From assembly GCA_018267655.1 (NCBI GenBank), contig JAFDYB010000007.1, forward strand, positions 62,001 to 126,000: 64,000 nucleotides of DNA, in the 5' to 3' direction. Shown here in pieces: positions 8,757 to 16,700 of the stretch. This DNA comes from Bacteroidota bacterium. GTDB taxonomy: Bacteria > Bacteroidota > Bacteroidia > B-17B0 > Aurantibacillaceae. The position numbers and the translations under genes were made by a program. A model generated the notes under the pieces. That model worked only from the letters and a program-made list of their open reading frames with translations. It made no database searches and was not told where the DNA came from. Positions within the stretch are counted from its first letter, which is position 1, and every line of letters starts with the position of its first letter.

Positions 8757-8815
8757 AAACAAATCAAATCATTTAAAAACCTCTCTAAACGATTTGATAC
8801 ATGAGCGATAAAGTG

Positions 8816-8848
8816 GAAAGCCACCCAAACCACCGCTGCACCTTTGTA
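8816..8848 (+). promoter_or_regulatory. Element promoter 2 (second copy of the 33-bp motif)
   Basis: The GAAAG...GCTGCACCTTTGTA block matches 7906-7938 at 26 of 33 positions, with the last 14 bases identical. It lies inside the longest possible reading frame of the next gene, which argues that the true start is downstream at 8888. It probably drives the whole 8888-18956 operon. Confidence 0.65.
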
Positions 8849-8887
8849 CTCGTGATGGATGAAATACTAACAACAAAAGAAAAAACG

Positions 8888-9082
8888 ATGTCAGAAATTA
8901 AACACAACCACCAAACGCAAGATGGAACAGGCAATATGCTTTTAACAGCAAGTATCCTGTTCGCAAACATTGATTACTCCGGTCTTGCAGACTATGCGAT
9001 AAAAGCCTTTGTAGGTGGTGCAATATGGATGGCTTTTAAAGTAGGCGGAGAGTATTTAAGTAACAAGATCAAGAAGAAGTAA
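8888..9082 (+). CDS. Small membrane protein (64 aa), start of the structural-like operon
   Basis: The frame could begin at 8801 or 8855, but element promoter 2 (8816-8848) overlaps that part, so ATG 8888, preceded by AAAGAAAAAACG, is the better start. The product has a polar N-terminus, hydrophobic stretches (LLTASILFANIDYSGLADY, then AIKAFVGGAIWMAFKVGG) and a Lys-rich tail. Function unknown. It abuts the next ATG directly after its stop. A small virion or inner-membrane protein is plausible from the context. Confidence 0.65.
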   Translation: MSEIKHNHQTQDGTGNMLLTASILFANIDYSGLADYAIKAFVGGAIWMAFKVGGEYLSNKIKKK

Positions 9083-9598
9083 ATGGCAAGCATTAAAAAA
9101 ATATTGTTGGGTCTAGGCATAGGAGGAGGCTTGGTAGCAGGTGGAACATATCTGTGGAGATTAAATAAGACCTCAGTTAACTTGGAAGTAGTTCCAACAG
9201 TTAAGCTGCACAAGTTGGATTTGCAAGGATTGGTGTTGAGAGTTGATGTGCAATTGAAAAATCCAACTCGCACGAGTTTAAAACTCAAGTTCCCTTTTAT
9301 CAAACTATTGATTAAGGGAAGCAGCATCGGAAGTTCACAGTCGGTTAATCAAGACATCGCACTTCCTGCTTTCGGTGAGGCAAAGTTCGAAGCAATAATG
9401 ATTCGGATTCCAATGTTCAGCCTCCTCTCTACTGCCAAAAGCTTACTACAAGCGGTACAAAATGGAGAAGCCTTTAAGATTGGTGTAACGACCATGACAA
9501 CAATTGACTTGGGACTTAAAAAAGTTCCCTATGAAAAAACAGATGAAGTACAATTAATTGGAGCGCAAAATGGAAGCAACAAAAAAACGGAAGATTAG
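9083..9598 (+). CDS. LEA2/WHy-like membrane-anchored protein of the virus-like element
   Basis: 171 aa: an N-terminal hydrophobic anchor at about 4-23 (KILLGLGIGGGLVAGGTYLW), then a beta-rich domain with the pattern of LEA type 2/WHy proteins, including a VQLKNPTRTSLKLKFP block and a following I-G-S-S segment. LEA2 domains are small beta-sandwiches often found next to membranes. The host has its own LEA2 lipoprotein at 48007-48462 with the equivalent IKNPN block, so this could be a captured host domain. Its 3' end overlaps the next gene by 29 bp. The family call is by pattern only; a role as a virion membrane protein is inferred. Confidence 0.6.
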   Translation: MASIKKILLGLGIGGGLVAGGTYLWRLNKTSVNLEVVPTVKLHKLDLQGLVLRVDVQLKNPTRTSLKLKFPFIKLLIKGSSIGSSQSVNQDIALPAFGEAKFEAIMIRIPMFSLLSTAKSLLQAVQNGEAFKIGVTTMTTIDLGLKKVPYEKTDEVQLIGAQNGSNKKTED

Positions 9599-11207
9599 AA
9601 GCGGAGATGAATACGACCACTTGTTTCCAAAGCCTTTGTTCCTTGATCCAACAATTAAAAAAGGTGCAACAGTAAATGACACAGTCCGATTTATTCCGCA
9701 AGTAGTGCGAGAAACTTTGTCTCAAACTTCAAAGTTAGCTCCACTTCTTAAAGGAAGTAATGTGTACGAGACCTGCAAGAACATTTGGGAATTTGTTTAT
9801 CACCACATCGCTTACAAAAAAGATGAAGATGGTAAAGAACAAATCAGAAGCCCGGCAAGAGGATGGCACGACAGGTTTCATGGGATAGATTGCGATTGTT
9901 ACACGGTGTTTATCAGCAGTATATTGAGCAACTTAAAAATTAAGCACAAACTGAGAATCACAAAATACAGCCAAGATCACTTTCAGCACATCTATCCAAT
10001 AGTGCCGACAACAGGAGGAAATTACATCACGGTCGATTGTGTGGTAGACCGATTCAATTACGAAGAACCATACACAGAAAAACAAGACACAAAAATGGAA
10101 TTAGAATATTTAAATGGCGTACCCAGCACAAACAGCGTAGATGTGCAAGACCTAATGGGTTGGGAAGAGTTAGAAGGTGGCGATCTCGGTAAAATTAAAC
10201 TCTTCAAAAAAATGAGTCAGCCACCGGGAAGTGAAGGCGATACTTCAAAAAAAGGAAAATTAAAAAACCTTTTGCATAAAGGTCTGCATATCACCAACCG
10301 ATTGAACCCTGCTACAACCTTGATTCGTGAAGGAGTTTTAATCAGTATGAAACTCAATCTCTTCAAAGTTGCTCAACGCCTCAAGTATGCGTACTTGAGT
10401 GAAGATGAAGCAAGAAAAAAAGAGATGGACATGGACAAGTTTGCCAAGCTGAAAAAGATAAAGGAAAAATTAGAAAAGATTTTTTACGATGCGGGGGGTA
10501 AGCCTGAGAATTTGAAAAAAGCAATTCTAACAGGAAAAGGAAATTCAAAAGGCAAGCACGATGTAAACGGACTTGGATACATTATCGATGACATGAGTGG
10601 CATGGATGAGAATACACCATCAAGCACTTTGTTAGGAGTTGAAATGTACGAGAGCGAAGGCTTTGGAGAATTAGGTTCAGCAACCGCAGCAGCAGCTTCA
10701 ATCACAGCAGCAACAGGATTCATCGGAGCGATTGCAGGATTACTAAAAGGAATCGGAAACATGTTCCCTAAAAAAAGTAAAGAGGGAGCAGACTTTGAAA
10801 ATCCTGAATCAACACCTGGCGATGGAACATCAACCGCAGAAGTTTCTCAAAATGCAGGGAATGTAAAAATCACAAACAGCGATGATGGTAGTTCAACTAC
10901 ATCAAGCAGTTCAGATGATGCAGGAAGTAAAAAAGCAATGATGAAAACTAGCGGTGGCTCATCCGATAGCAGCGACACTTCTGATCCTGACAAACCACAA
11001 GGCTTTTGGGACAAGAACAAAAAATGGATCAAGCCAACAGCAATTGGATTAACAGGATTAGGATTGGTTTTCCTTGGAGTAAAGATGATGAACAAACCAA
11101 AACCACCTGCGCCACAGCCGGCTTTAACAGGAGTTAATCACAGAAAGAAAAAAAAGAAAGGAGGACGTAAGGGCAAGAAGAAAAAGCAAGCAGTAGCATA
11201 CATGTAA
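9570..11207 (+). CDS. Transglutaminase-like protein with two C-terminal hydrophobic segments
   Basis: The frame extends to a TTG at 9558, but ATG 9570 is preferred. Residues about 60-165 show a transglutaminase/papain-like order: Cys in GIDCDCYTVF (C108/C110), His in HFQHIYP (H140) and Asp in TVDCVVD (D156). After a charged helical region comes an Ala/Gly-rich hydrophobic segment (about 360-395), a Ser/Asp/Thr-rich low-complexity linker, a TM helix (WIKPTAIGLTGLGLVFLGV) and a Lys-rich tail. The enzyme could cleave or cross-link proteins, for example capsid or cell wall components. It is the largest protein of this operon segment and overlaps its upstream neighbour. The fold assignment is from motif order only. 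Confidence 0.6.
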   Translation: MEATKKRKIRSGDEYDHLFPKPLFLDPTIKKGATVNDTVRFIPQVVRETLSQTSKLAPLLKGSNVYETCKNIWEFVYHHIAYKKDEDGKEQIRSPARGWHDRFHGIDCDCYTVFISSILSNLKIKHKLRITKYSQDHFQHIYPIVPTTGGNYITVDCVVDRFNYEEPYTEKQDTKMELEYLNGVPSTNSVDVQDLMGWEELEGGDLGKIKLFKKMSQPPGSEGDTSKKGKLKNLLHKGLHITNRLNPATTLIREGVLISMKLNLFKVAQRLKYAYLSEDEARKKEMDMDKFAKLKKIKEKLEKIFYDAGGKPENLKKAILTGKGNSKGKHDVNGLGYIIDDMSGMDENTPSSTLLGVEMYESEGFGELGSATAAAASITAATGFIGAIAGLLKGIGNMFPKKSKEGADFENPESTPGDGTSTAEVSQNAGNVKITNSDDGSSTTSSSSDDAGSKKAMMKTSGGSSDSSDTSDPDKPQGFWDKNKKWIKPTAIGLTGLGLVFLGVKMMNKPKPPAPQPALTGVNHRKKKKKGGRKGKKKKQAVAYM

Positions 11208-11236
11208 ACAGAAACAAACGATTAAAGAAAAGAGAA

Positions 11237-11824
11237 ATGGCAAAGAGTAAAAACAGTTATCAAAAAGCAGCGCAGAAAAAAGCACTTAGCGGAACAGGCG
11301 ATGCAAGCACCGGAGAGAAAATGAAGGATGCAGCAACCGAGTTGGGAAAAGACATCGTGGTTGGAGTGATTGGTGGCGGAGTTGCAGGTGCTGCATTAGG
11401 GCGATTGTCCTTCCTTGTTGGCGCAGCAGTTTCAGGAGTTGGTCACTTCGCTAAAAGCAGATTAGCATCGGCACTCGGATTAGGCATGATGGCTTCCGGT
11501 ACTTACCAAACAGTATCCGGCATGAACGGAAAACCTGCTGAGGGATTAGAAGGAGTTAAAGAAAGATTACTCGCATTGAAAGATGATATGAAGAAGAGAG
11601 TCTTCCTTGACAAAGTGCTGAAAGCAAAAGCTCCCAAAACCGAAGAGAACGGAACCAACGGACTAGGTCAAGTGCAATACTTCGTGTATCCGAATAGCGA
11701 AGAGTCAATGGGCGAATTGGATATGAGTGCCTTGGATAAATTTCATGAGCAAATTCAAAACCACGCCACCAATGGACTGAACGGAGAAATGGAAATGGTA
11801 GAACCATCAGAAAAAATCTACTAA
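11237..11824 (+). CDS. Membrane protein of the virus-like element
   Basis: 195 aa with two small-residue-rich hydrophobic segments, about 38-58 (VVGVIGGGVAGAALGRLSFL) and 62-90 (AAVSGVGHFAKSRLASALGLGMMA), between a basic N-terminus and an acidic C-terminus ending in a Glu/Met-rich stretch. No family recognised. Gly/Ala-rich double-hydrophobic proteins of this kind occur among inner-membrane proteins of lipid-containing phages, which fits the neighbouring genes. It sits 29 bp after the transglutaminase-like gene and 63 bp before the candidate capsid gene. Confidence 0.65.
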   Translation: MAKSKNSYQKAAQKKALSGTGDASTGEKMKDAATELGKDIVVGVIGGGVAGAALGRLSFLVGAAVSGVGHFAKSRLASALGLGMMASGTYQTVSGMNGKPAEGLEGVKERLLALKDDMKKRVFLDKVLKAKAPKTEENGTNGLGQVQYFVYPNSEESMGELDMSALDKFHEQIQNHATNGLNGEMEMVEPSEKIY

Positions 11825-11887
11825 ACAAAATCATACATCCATCACACAAAAAAATAAACAGAAGTTAAATTTTAAAAACAAAAAATC

Positions 11888-12607
11888 ATGTTAGAATTAT
11901 TAGACGGAACAGAAGAGTACAACAATGCCGGAGCATTACTAGGATTAGATGGTGCAGAAGGAGAAGAACTGTTGGGGGCATTACGCAGAATGAATCCGAT
12001 TGCTCGCCAAAGAACCATTAACAAATTGGCGAGTCCAGGAGTTTCGAGCAAAGGCTCTCGTGCAGAAATGGAAAAGCACTTCCGTGAGTTACCTGCTCAC
12101 ATCAGAACTGCACTAGCAAAAGGAGAATTGCGTTTGGCAGACACCATCATCTACTCCATCAAACCTGTGAATTCAAAAACCATCAAGTTGTTTGAAACAC
12201 AAGATGTAAAAGAAGTTGGTTTGAGAAATATCAGCAATGCGAAGTTGCCAAAGAACCAAGCCTTATTGGTAAGCGGTATCTTCTTATTGGCATCCATTCC
12301 GGCAGATAACACACCGGATAAAGTAATGGGGTCGAAGTTTGGACAATTGGAAGACTTCCCTGCCATCGCAAGCGGAGAGTTCAGCTTAAAAGCGAACAAA
12401 AAAGTGATCATCCCTGAAACAAGCATTGCAGCTTTCAAAACAAGCAACATGCACAGCTTACCATTAGGTTATTACAAATTAGCGAACCCACGCTTAATTC
12501 ATGATGACATCTTGGTTGAGTTTACAGTTGACTTGGGCTCAATGGAAGGACTTGATCCAAAGACCCAATTGTATGTTGGTTTACACGGAACAATCACAAC
12601 TCCTTAA
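11888..12607 (+). CDS. Candidate major capsid protein (beta-rich, 239 aa)
   Basis: A soluble, beta-rich protein with no TM. After a helical N-terminus containing LLGALRRMNPIARQRTINKL, the rest alternates short strands (TIKLFETQD, NQALLVSGIFLLAS, ILVEFTVDL) with loops, as expected for a jelly-roll or other beta-sandwich. It is the only gene in the operon followed at once by a strong hairpin, a layout often seen after highly expressed capsid genes, and it has its own 63-bp leader. I do not recognise the family. The capsid call rests on position, composition and context; an abundant non-capsid virion protein remains possible. Confidence 0.45.
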   Translation: MLELLDGTEEYNNAGALLGLDGAEGEELLGALRRMNPIARQRTINKLASPGVSSKGSRAEMEKHFRELPAHIRTALAKGELRLADTIIYSIKPVNSKTIKLFETQDVKEVGLRNISNAKLPKNQALLVSGIFLLASIPADNTPDKVMGSKFGQLEDFPAIASGEFSLKANKKVIIPETSIAAFKTSNMHSLPLGYYKLANPRLIHDDILVEFTVDLGSMEGLDPKTQLYVGLHGTITTP

Positions 12608-12620
12608 TCATTAACCAATA

Positions 12621-12646
12621 GTCGGGAGAGCAATCTCCCGGCTTTT
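12621..12646 (+). terminator. Intra-operon hairpin after the candidate capsid gene
   Basis: Stem GTCGGGAGA (12621-12629) / TCTCCCGGC (12634-12642), with one G-T pair, loop GCAA, then TTTT. It lies between two same-strand genes of the operon, so it probably acts as a partial terminator or mRNA-end stabiliser. Confidence 0.8.
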
Positions 12647-12659
12647 AAAAAACAATACC

Positions 12660-13043
12660 ATGTTAAAAGCAACAAAGAAAAGATTTGACATAAAGATTAC
12701 TCAGGCGAACTCTACTGTGAGTGACACCTTTGAACTCGACAAGAACATTGTGAAAGTGCATGGTGTGTTGGTTACATCGGATAAGGACGATTTACTGTAT
12801 TACAGAGGCACTCAAAAAATCGAAATCAACAAGGAGGAATTCTTTCCTGAAAACTACGAGAGTAAGTTGTTGATGTCAGGAATCAATGTAGCACCGAAAC
12901 AACGCTACTATGATTTGGGTGGTGTTGCACCGGGCAACGGAAGGGTTCAAATCACCTATAAAGATTTGGACGATGGCAGAACAGCCTTTGTGCCTTACAG
13001 AGTGAGTTTGTATTTAGACTGTGAAATGGAGGATGAGTTATGA
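12660..13043 (+). CDS. Small beta-rich protein, possible minor capsid/jelly-roll protein
   Basis: 127 aa, soluble, predicted mostly strands: DTFELDKNIVKVHGVLVTS near the N-terminus and VPYRVSLYLDCEME at the end. The same arrangement (an FxL strand leading to a V-x-G-I/V strand, and a C-terminal Y-x-V-x-x-Y strand) recurs in the next gene product, so the pair may be related beta-sandwich virion proteins. It lies after the intra-operon hairpin and overlaps the next gene by 4 bp (ATGA). No family recognised. Confidence 0.6.
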   Translation: MLKATKKRFDIKITQANSTVSDTFELDKNIVKVHGVLVTSDKDDLLYYRGTQKIEINKEEFFPENYESKLLMSGINVAPKQRYYDLGGVAPGNGRVQITYKDLDDGRTAFVPYRVSLYLDCEMEDEL

Positions 13044-13591
13044 TGAAGGAAGGAGTTATAATCACTAAGATCAATATCAAGCGACAAGGAGAAAGGAAGC
13101 ACTTTCAAATAAAACTTCCGAACGACACAAAGTACATCATTGGTATTGAGTATGGAGGAAGATTGGTAAGCAAGGGTGATATAAAGGCTACGGATGCTTT
13201 ACCACACGCAATTGCAAAGAGCGAAGTAGCATTAGTAGAAACGCCTTATGTAAAAGCAGAGTATGTTGAAGTAAAAGAAAAAGCAAGAACCTTTTTTAAA
13301 AGAAATCAATTAGTCGGAGAGTTGAAATTACAAAGTAGTGAAGAGTCAAATTGGTTTTATTCAGCGGATGTTTTTTTGAACGACAGCAATATTGGTCTTG
13401 GTGATTTCTCTCAATCCGGATTTCCTGTAAATGATTTTACACACGGCAACAAAAGAACAGAAGAGATTGTGAAGGTAGATGCTGAGTCAACAATTATTCA
13501 GGGATGGTATTTAGATGCCATTGGCAAAACACAAAAAACTGATATCAATTATGAAGTAACCATCTATGTATGGATTAATGTGGAGGAATAG
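13040..13591 (+). CDS. Beta-rich hypothetical protein, possible second minor capsid protein
   Basis: 183 aa, soluble and strand-rich (FQIKLPNDTKYIIGIEYGG near the start, YEVTIYVWINVEE at the end). Its outline resembles the preceding 127-aa protein and it is coupled to it by an ATGA overlap. The middle has an ESNWFYSADVFLND segment. Two or three neighbouring single jelly-roll proteins would fit a tailless icosahedral virus, but this cannot be settled from sequence reading alone. Confidence 0.55.
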   Translation: MMKEGVIITKINIKRQGERKHFQIKLPNDTKYIIGIEYGGRLVSKGDIKATDALPHAIAKSEVALVETPYVKAEYVEVKEKARTFFKRNQLVGELKLQSSEESNWFYSADVFLNDSNIGLGDFSQSGFPVNDFTHGNKRTEEIVKVDAESTIIQGWYLDAIGKTQKTDINYEVTIYVWINVEE

Positions 13592-13594
13592 AAA

Positions 13595-13927
13595 ATGACA
13601 ATAAATCTCGCTTTAGAATACATCCCACGAAGGATGCAGGAGTTAGGATACAAGGCAGATTACTTTATCCGATTCCGACACTTGGTCTTACAACCAAACG
13701 AAGAGCAAATCATTGATGCTTTTAACCAATTCTATTACCTCGTTGAAGAAGCCGAAAACGTGAGAGTTGAAAGTGAAACAGGAATATTCGACTTGAGTGA
13801 AAGCAGCACCAATGAAATGCAATACGAACACCAAAGTAAAATACAGATCACAAATTATTTATCCGGTATTAATCATTTGCGATTTATTCAAGTAATACCA
13901 AAACACAAAATAAAAAAGAAAAGATAA
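13595..13927 (+). CDS. Hypothetical protein of the virus-like element (110 aa)
   Basis: A soluble protein with a LEYIPRRMQELGY start and a basic KHKIKKKR tail. No TM, signal or known domain seen. It starts 3 bp after the previous stop and its stop overlaps the next start by 1 bp (TAATG), so it is co-translated with the structural-like genes. Function unknown. Confidence 0.65.
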   Translation: MTINLALEYIPRRMQELGYKADYFIRFRHLVLQPNEEQIIDAFNQFYYLVEEAENVRVESETGIFDLSESSTNEMQYEHQSKIQITNYLSGINHLRFIQVIPKHKIKKKR

Positions 13928-14790
13928 TGCAACAAACAAATCCATATAACGATGTGAAGCTATCGCAATTTAAAATGTGGCTTCACGACATGGCTACTAA
14001 AGGCGAAGAGAAACATTTTGAAGTGTACGTGAACGATGTAAAAGTTGTGCCACGCACCAATAAGATTGAGCAGATGGATGACCACAAGGCTTATCTAGAA
14101 GATACAACTGAAACGGTAAAAGTATTTGTATATAACACCGAGAACTCAAACCGCTACATCCAGTTCATCTTCTTCATTGAAAAGAAAAAGCCTATTGAAC
14201 ATGTTGAAGCTATCCATGCACCACAGCAACCACAAGGCTTGTCAGGAATTGAGCTGGAGAACAGAATCAACGAGCGATTAACTGCTGCCTTGGCTCAAGA
14301 GAGAGAACGCTGGCAAAATGATTTGATGAAACGTGAGTTTGAAACCTGCAAAAAGGACTTAGCAGATGCAGAAGAATACATCGAAGATTTGGAAAAGCAA
14401 CTGAGCCAATACAAAAGCAAAAAGTTGCATTGGGGCGATGTTAACCTTGGCGATGTAGCCTCTGTCATTGTCGAAGGAATGGTTAAACGAAATCCGCATT
14501 GGGTTGCCAAATTACCCGGTGGAGATGCACTTGCCGGATTGATAGCAACTGAAACAACAACTGAAAACGGAACAGCAGAAGTAGTAGAAAATGAAGTGGT
14601 GTTCAAAAAGAAAACACCTGCCGACGATGGTCTGTCTGAAGAAGTAAAAGCGCAGCTTGGTTTCTTAAAACAATTGGAGACACATTTCAATCAGGAACAA
14701 CTCGACAAGATTATGCTCATCCTGCAGTCCTTTGTGGAAACACCAAAAAACATCGAAACAGTATTTGAACTATTAGAAATCAAAAAGTAA
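13927..14790 (+). CDS. Coiled-coil protein of the virus-like element
   Basis: 287 aa. The N-terminal ~90 residues are a beta-rich domain (HFEVYVNDVKVVPR, TVKVFVYNTEN). Residues about 100-165 form a charged coiled coil (ERERWQNDLMKREFETC, AEEYIEDLEKQLSQY). A helical C-terminal part ends in an LxxLETHFNQEQLDKIM segment. It could be an assembly, spike or scaffolding-type protein. The start overlaps the previous stop by 1 bp and the next gene begins 1 bp after its stop. Family unknown. Confidence 0.65.
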   Translation: MQQTNPYNDVKLSQFKMWLHDMATKGEEKHFEVYVNDVKVVPRTNKIEQMDDHKAYLEDTTETVKVFVYNTENSNRYIQFIFFIEKKKPIEHVEAIHAPQQPQGLSGIELENRINERLTAALAQERERWQNDLMKREFETCKKDLADAEEYIEDLEKQLSQYKSKKLHWGDVNLGDVASVIVEGMVKRNPHWVAKLPGGDALAGLIATETTTENGTAEVVENEVVFKKKTPADDGLSEEVKAQLGFLKQLETHFNQEQLDKIMLILQSFVETPKNIETVFELLEIKK

Positions 14791-14791
14791 A

Positions 14792-14974
14792 ATGAAAAAG
14801 TTTAGTTACGACCTAACCATTGAAGCGGCTACTGAAGCAGAAGCCGACTCAAAAATGAGTGCCATAGGCACTTTATTAAAAAAGCTAACGACTAAGGAGT
14901 TTCTAAAACTTGCCGACATCGTTAAAAATGATCCCGTAAAAACCGCATTAGCAAAAAAAGCATTAGGAGTTTAA
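14792..14974 (+). CDS. Small conserved-looking protein (60 aa)
   Basis: A helical, Ala/Lys-rich 60-aa protein (LTIEAATEAEADSKMSAIGT, then LLKKLTTKEFLKLADIVKND). It is packed with 1-bp gaps between the coiled-coil gene and the annexin-like gene, which supports it being real. No TM or known motif. Confidence 0.6.
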   Translation: MKKFSYDLTIEAATEAEADSKMSAIGTLLKKLTTKEFLKLADIVKNDPVKTALAKKALGV

Positions 14975-14975
14975 A

Positions 14976-15653
14976 ATGAAAAAAGATACCACCAATAATG
15001 ATTTAACCCTGAAGGAGAAAATCCTTTACTCCCTGATTGGATTAGGGATCGTGGGAGGTGGTGTTTTCTTTGGGAGAAAACTTGTTTTGAAGAGTGTCGC
15101 TAACCGTGAAGAGAAAAAATCTTTTGAAGATGGTACTCCGGCAACCTATGCCAAACAAATAAAGATGGCATTTGAAAATGATGGATGGTGGGGAACGGAT
15201 ACCGAAAAATTAAGAAGCACGTTGCGAGAAATTCCAAGCAAACAAGTTTTTGCAAAAGTTCAAGAGTCCTACAAAAAACTCTACAACTCAAATCTCATCA
15301 CCGATATGAGCGATGAGTTACAAACGACCGAGTACAATGAGATGCTTCAAATCATCGGACAGAAACCGGATAAAACAGGCGGTAAACCACAAATAACAGG
15401 TTACAGCTATGTGGGTTGGGCAAAGAGATTAAAAGCAGCCTTTGATAAAAGCTACGGCTTTTTACCCGGTACAGATGAAGATGCTATCAAAGCTGTATTC
15501 AATGAACTGCCAACACAAAAGGCATTCATAGCAACCGGAGTCGCTTATAAAAAGCTTTATGGAAGTGATTTAACAAGCGACTTAAAAGGAGAATTGGAGA
15601 TGTGGGAAATAAACGACTACATGAAAATAATACTATCAAAACCAAAGGGATAA
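14976..15653 (+). CDS. Membrane-anchored protein with two annexin-like repeats
   Basis: 225 aa. One N-terminal TM helix at about 16-34 (LYSLIGLGIVGGGVFFG) is followed by two ~70-residue repeats (about 57-126 and 144-222). They share AK..K.AF, a GTD motif, EIP/ELP with KQVFAK or QKAFIA, YKKLY.S.L..D, EL and M.II. This is the annexin repeat layout: helix A, GTD[E] calcium loop, helices B to E, with acidic residues about 40 positions after the GTD. Annexins bind acidic phospholipids through calcium, so this protein could link a lipid membrane to another virion layer. Bacterial annexins are known but rare. It is coupled to the next gene by a TAATG overlap. Annexin homology is a pattern call; the internal duplication is directly visible. 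Confidence 0.6.
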   Translation: MKKDTTNNDLTLKEKILYSLIGLGIVGGGVFFGRKLVLKSVANREEKKSFEDGTPATYAKQIKMAFENDGWWGTDTEKLRSTLREIPSKQVFAKVQESYKKLYNSNLITDMSDELQTTEYNEMLQIIGQKPDKTGGKPQITGYSYVGWAKRLKAAFDKSYGFLPGTDEDAIKAVFNELPTQKAFIATGVAYKKLYGSDLTSDLKGELEMWEINDYMKIILSKPKG

Positions 15654-16267
15654 TGGAAAACAAAACACACAATAAAAGAAAAACAATCCTGATTGGACTA
15701 GGCGTATTAGGGACTGGAGTCGCAGGTTTCTTAGGATGGAACTATTGGAAAAACAAAAAGAAAGCAAATCAGGAAGAAGATACAAGTTCCTTCACAGAAA
15801 CTGCAAACACAACAACTGCTGCTTCAAGAAACGATGACTTTCCATTGAAGAGAGGAAGTAAAGGAAGCCGAGTAACACTATTGCAAAACGCTTTAGTAAA
15901 AAAATACGGTGCAGGCATACTGCCAAAATATGGAGTGGATGGAATGTTCGGAAAAGAAGTGGAAGCAGCTTTAGTAAAAGCAAAAATGCCGACCACAATC
16001 AACGAAGCAAACTATAGCAAAATTGTAGGTGGCGGTTTAAGTGGCTTAATCAAATACGGAGAAGAAGTGATCTCCATCGAAGAGTGCGAGATCTTCAAAG
16101 TAGAAGGTAAACTCAAAATGAAGATTCCCAAGCACATCATTCTTGGAGTTAAAGAGTTCACGCATCAAGGTTGGATTTATTTCATTCCTAAAAACAGCAC
16201 GGAACTATTCAGGGTAAGAAAAGAACAAGTAAAATCTCTAAAGCAATTTAAAAATGAAAAATCTTAG
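15653..16267 (+). CDS. Membrane-anchored peptidoglycan-binding protein
   Basis: The frame opens at 15602, but ATG 15653, which overlaps the previous stop as TAATG, is the better start and gives 204 aa. It has an N-terminal TM helix (ILIGLGVLGTGVAGFLGWNYW) and a PG_binding_1-like domain at about 60-105 (LKRGSKGSRVTLLQNAL, then YGVDGMFGKEVEAAL). The C-terminus has a beta-rich FKVEGKLKMKIP domain. It probably anchors a membrane or virion to the cell wall, and lies just before two cell-wall enzymes. Confidence 0.75.
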   Translation: MENKTHNKRKTILIGLGVLGTGVAGFLGWNYWKNKKKANQEEDTSSFTETANTTTAASRNDDFPLKRGSKGSRVTLLQNALVKKYGAGILPKYGVDGMFGKEVEAALVKAKMPTTINEANYSKIVGGGLSGLIKYGEEVISIEECEIFKVEGKLKMKIPKHIILGVKEFTHQGWIYFIPKNSTELFRVRKEQVKSLKQFKNEKS

Positions 16268-16700
16268 AAACATAAAATATATCGTGGTTCATTGCACAGC
16301 CACTCCTCCAACAACAACTGTGGAGTCAATCAAACGCTATTGGAAAGAGCAACGTGGATGGGGAGATACTCCCGGCTACCATTATCTAATCCAACGACAA
16401 GGGAATATCCTTCAGCTATTAGATGAAAGTAAAAACAGCAACGGAGTTTATTTACACAACTCGAACTGTATCAATATCGCTTACATCGGTGGCGTTGACA
16501 AGGACAACAAACCTGTCGACAACAGAAGCGATGCTCAAAAACATTCCATGTTTGATTTGATTGTTTCTCTTACTGAGAAATATCCGCAGGCAGAAGTGTT
16601 AGGACACCGTGACTTTCCGGATGTACACAAAGCTTGCCCTTGCTTTGATGTAAAGACATGGTTGAAGGAGTATGAACCCGACTTAGGCAACGCTGCATAA
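16254..16700 (+). CDS. N-acetylmuramoyl-L-alanine amidase (Amidase_2 type)
   Basis: 148 aa, a typical T7-lysozyme-like amidase: KYIVVHCTATPP near the N-terminus (zinc His), PGYHYLIQRQG, and VLGHRDFPDVHKACPCFDV at the end (zinc His and Cys). It cleaves the amide bond between muramic acid and the stem peptide. It lacks a signal peptide, so release would need a holin; a small holin-like protein is encoded 0.7 kb downstream. It overlaps the upstream gene by 14 bp and the next by 1 bp. Likely the endolysin or an entry enzyme of the element. Confidence 0.92.
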   Translation: MKNLRNIKYIVVHCTATPPTTTVESIKRYWKEQRGWGDTPGYHYLIQRQGNILQLLDESKNSNGVYLHNSNCINIAYIGGVDKDNKPVDNRSDAQKHSMFDLIVSLTEKYPQAEVLGHRDFPDVHKACPCFDVKTWLKEYEPDLGNAA

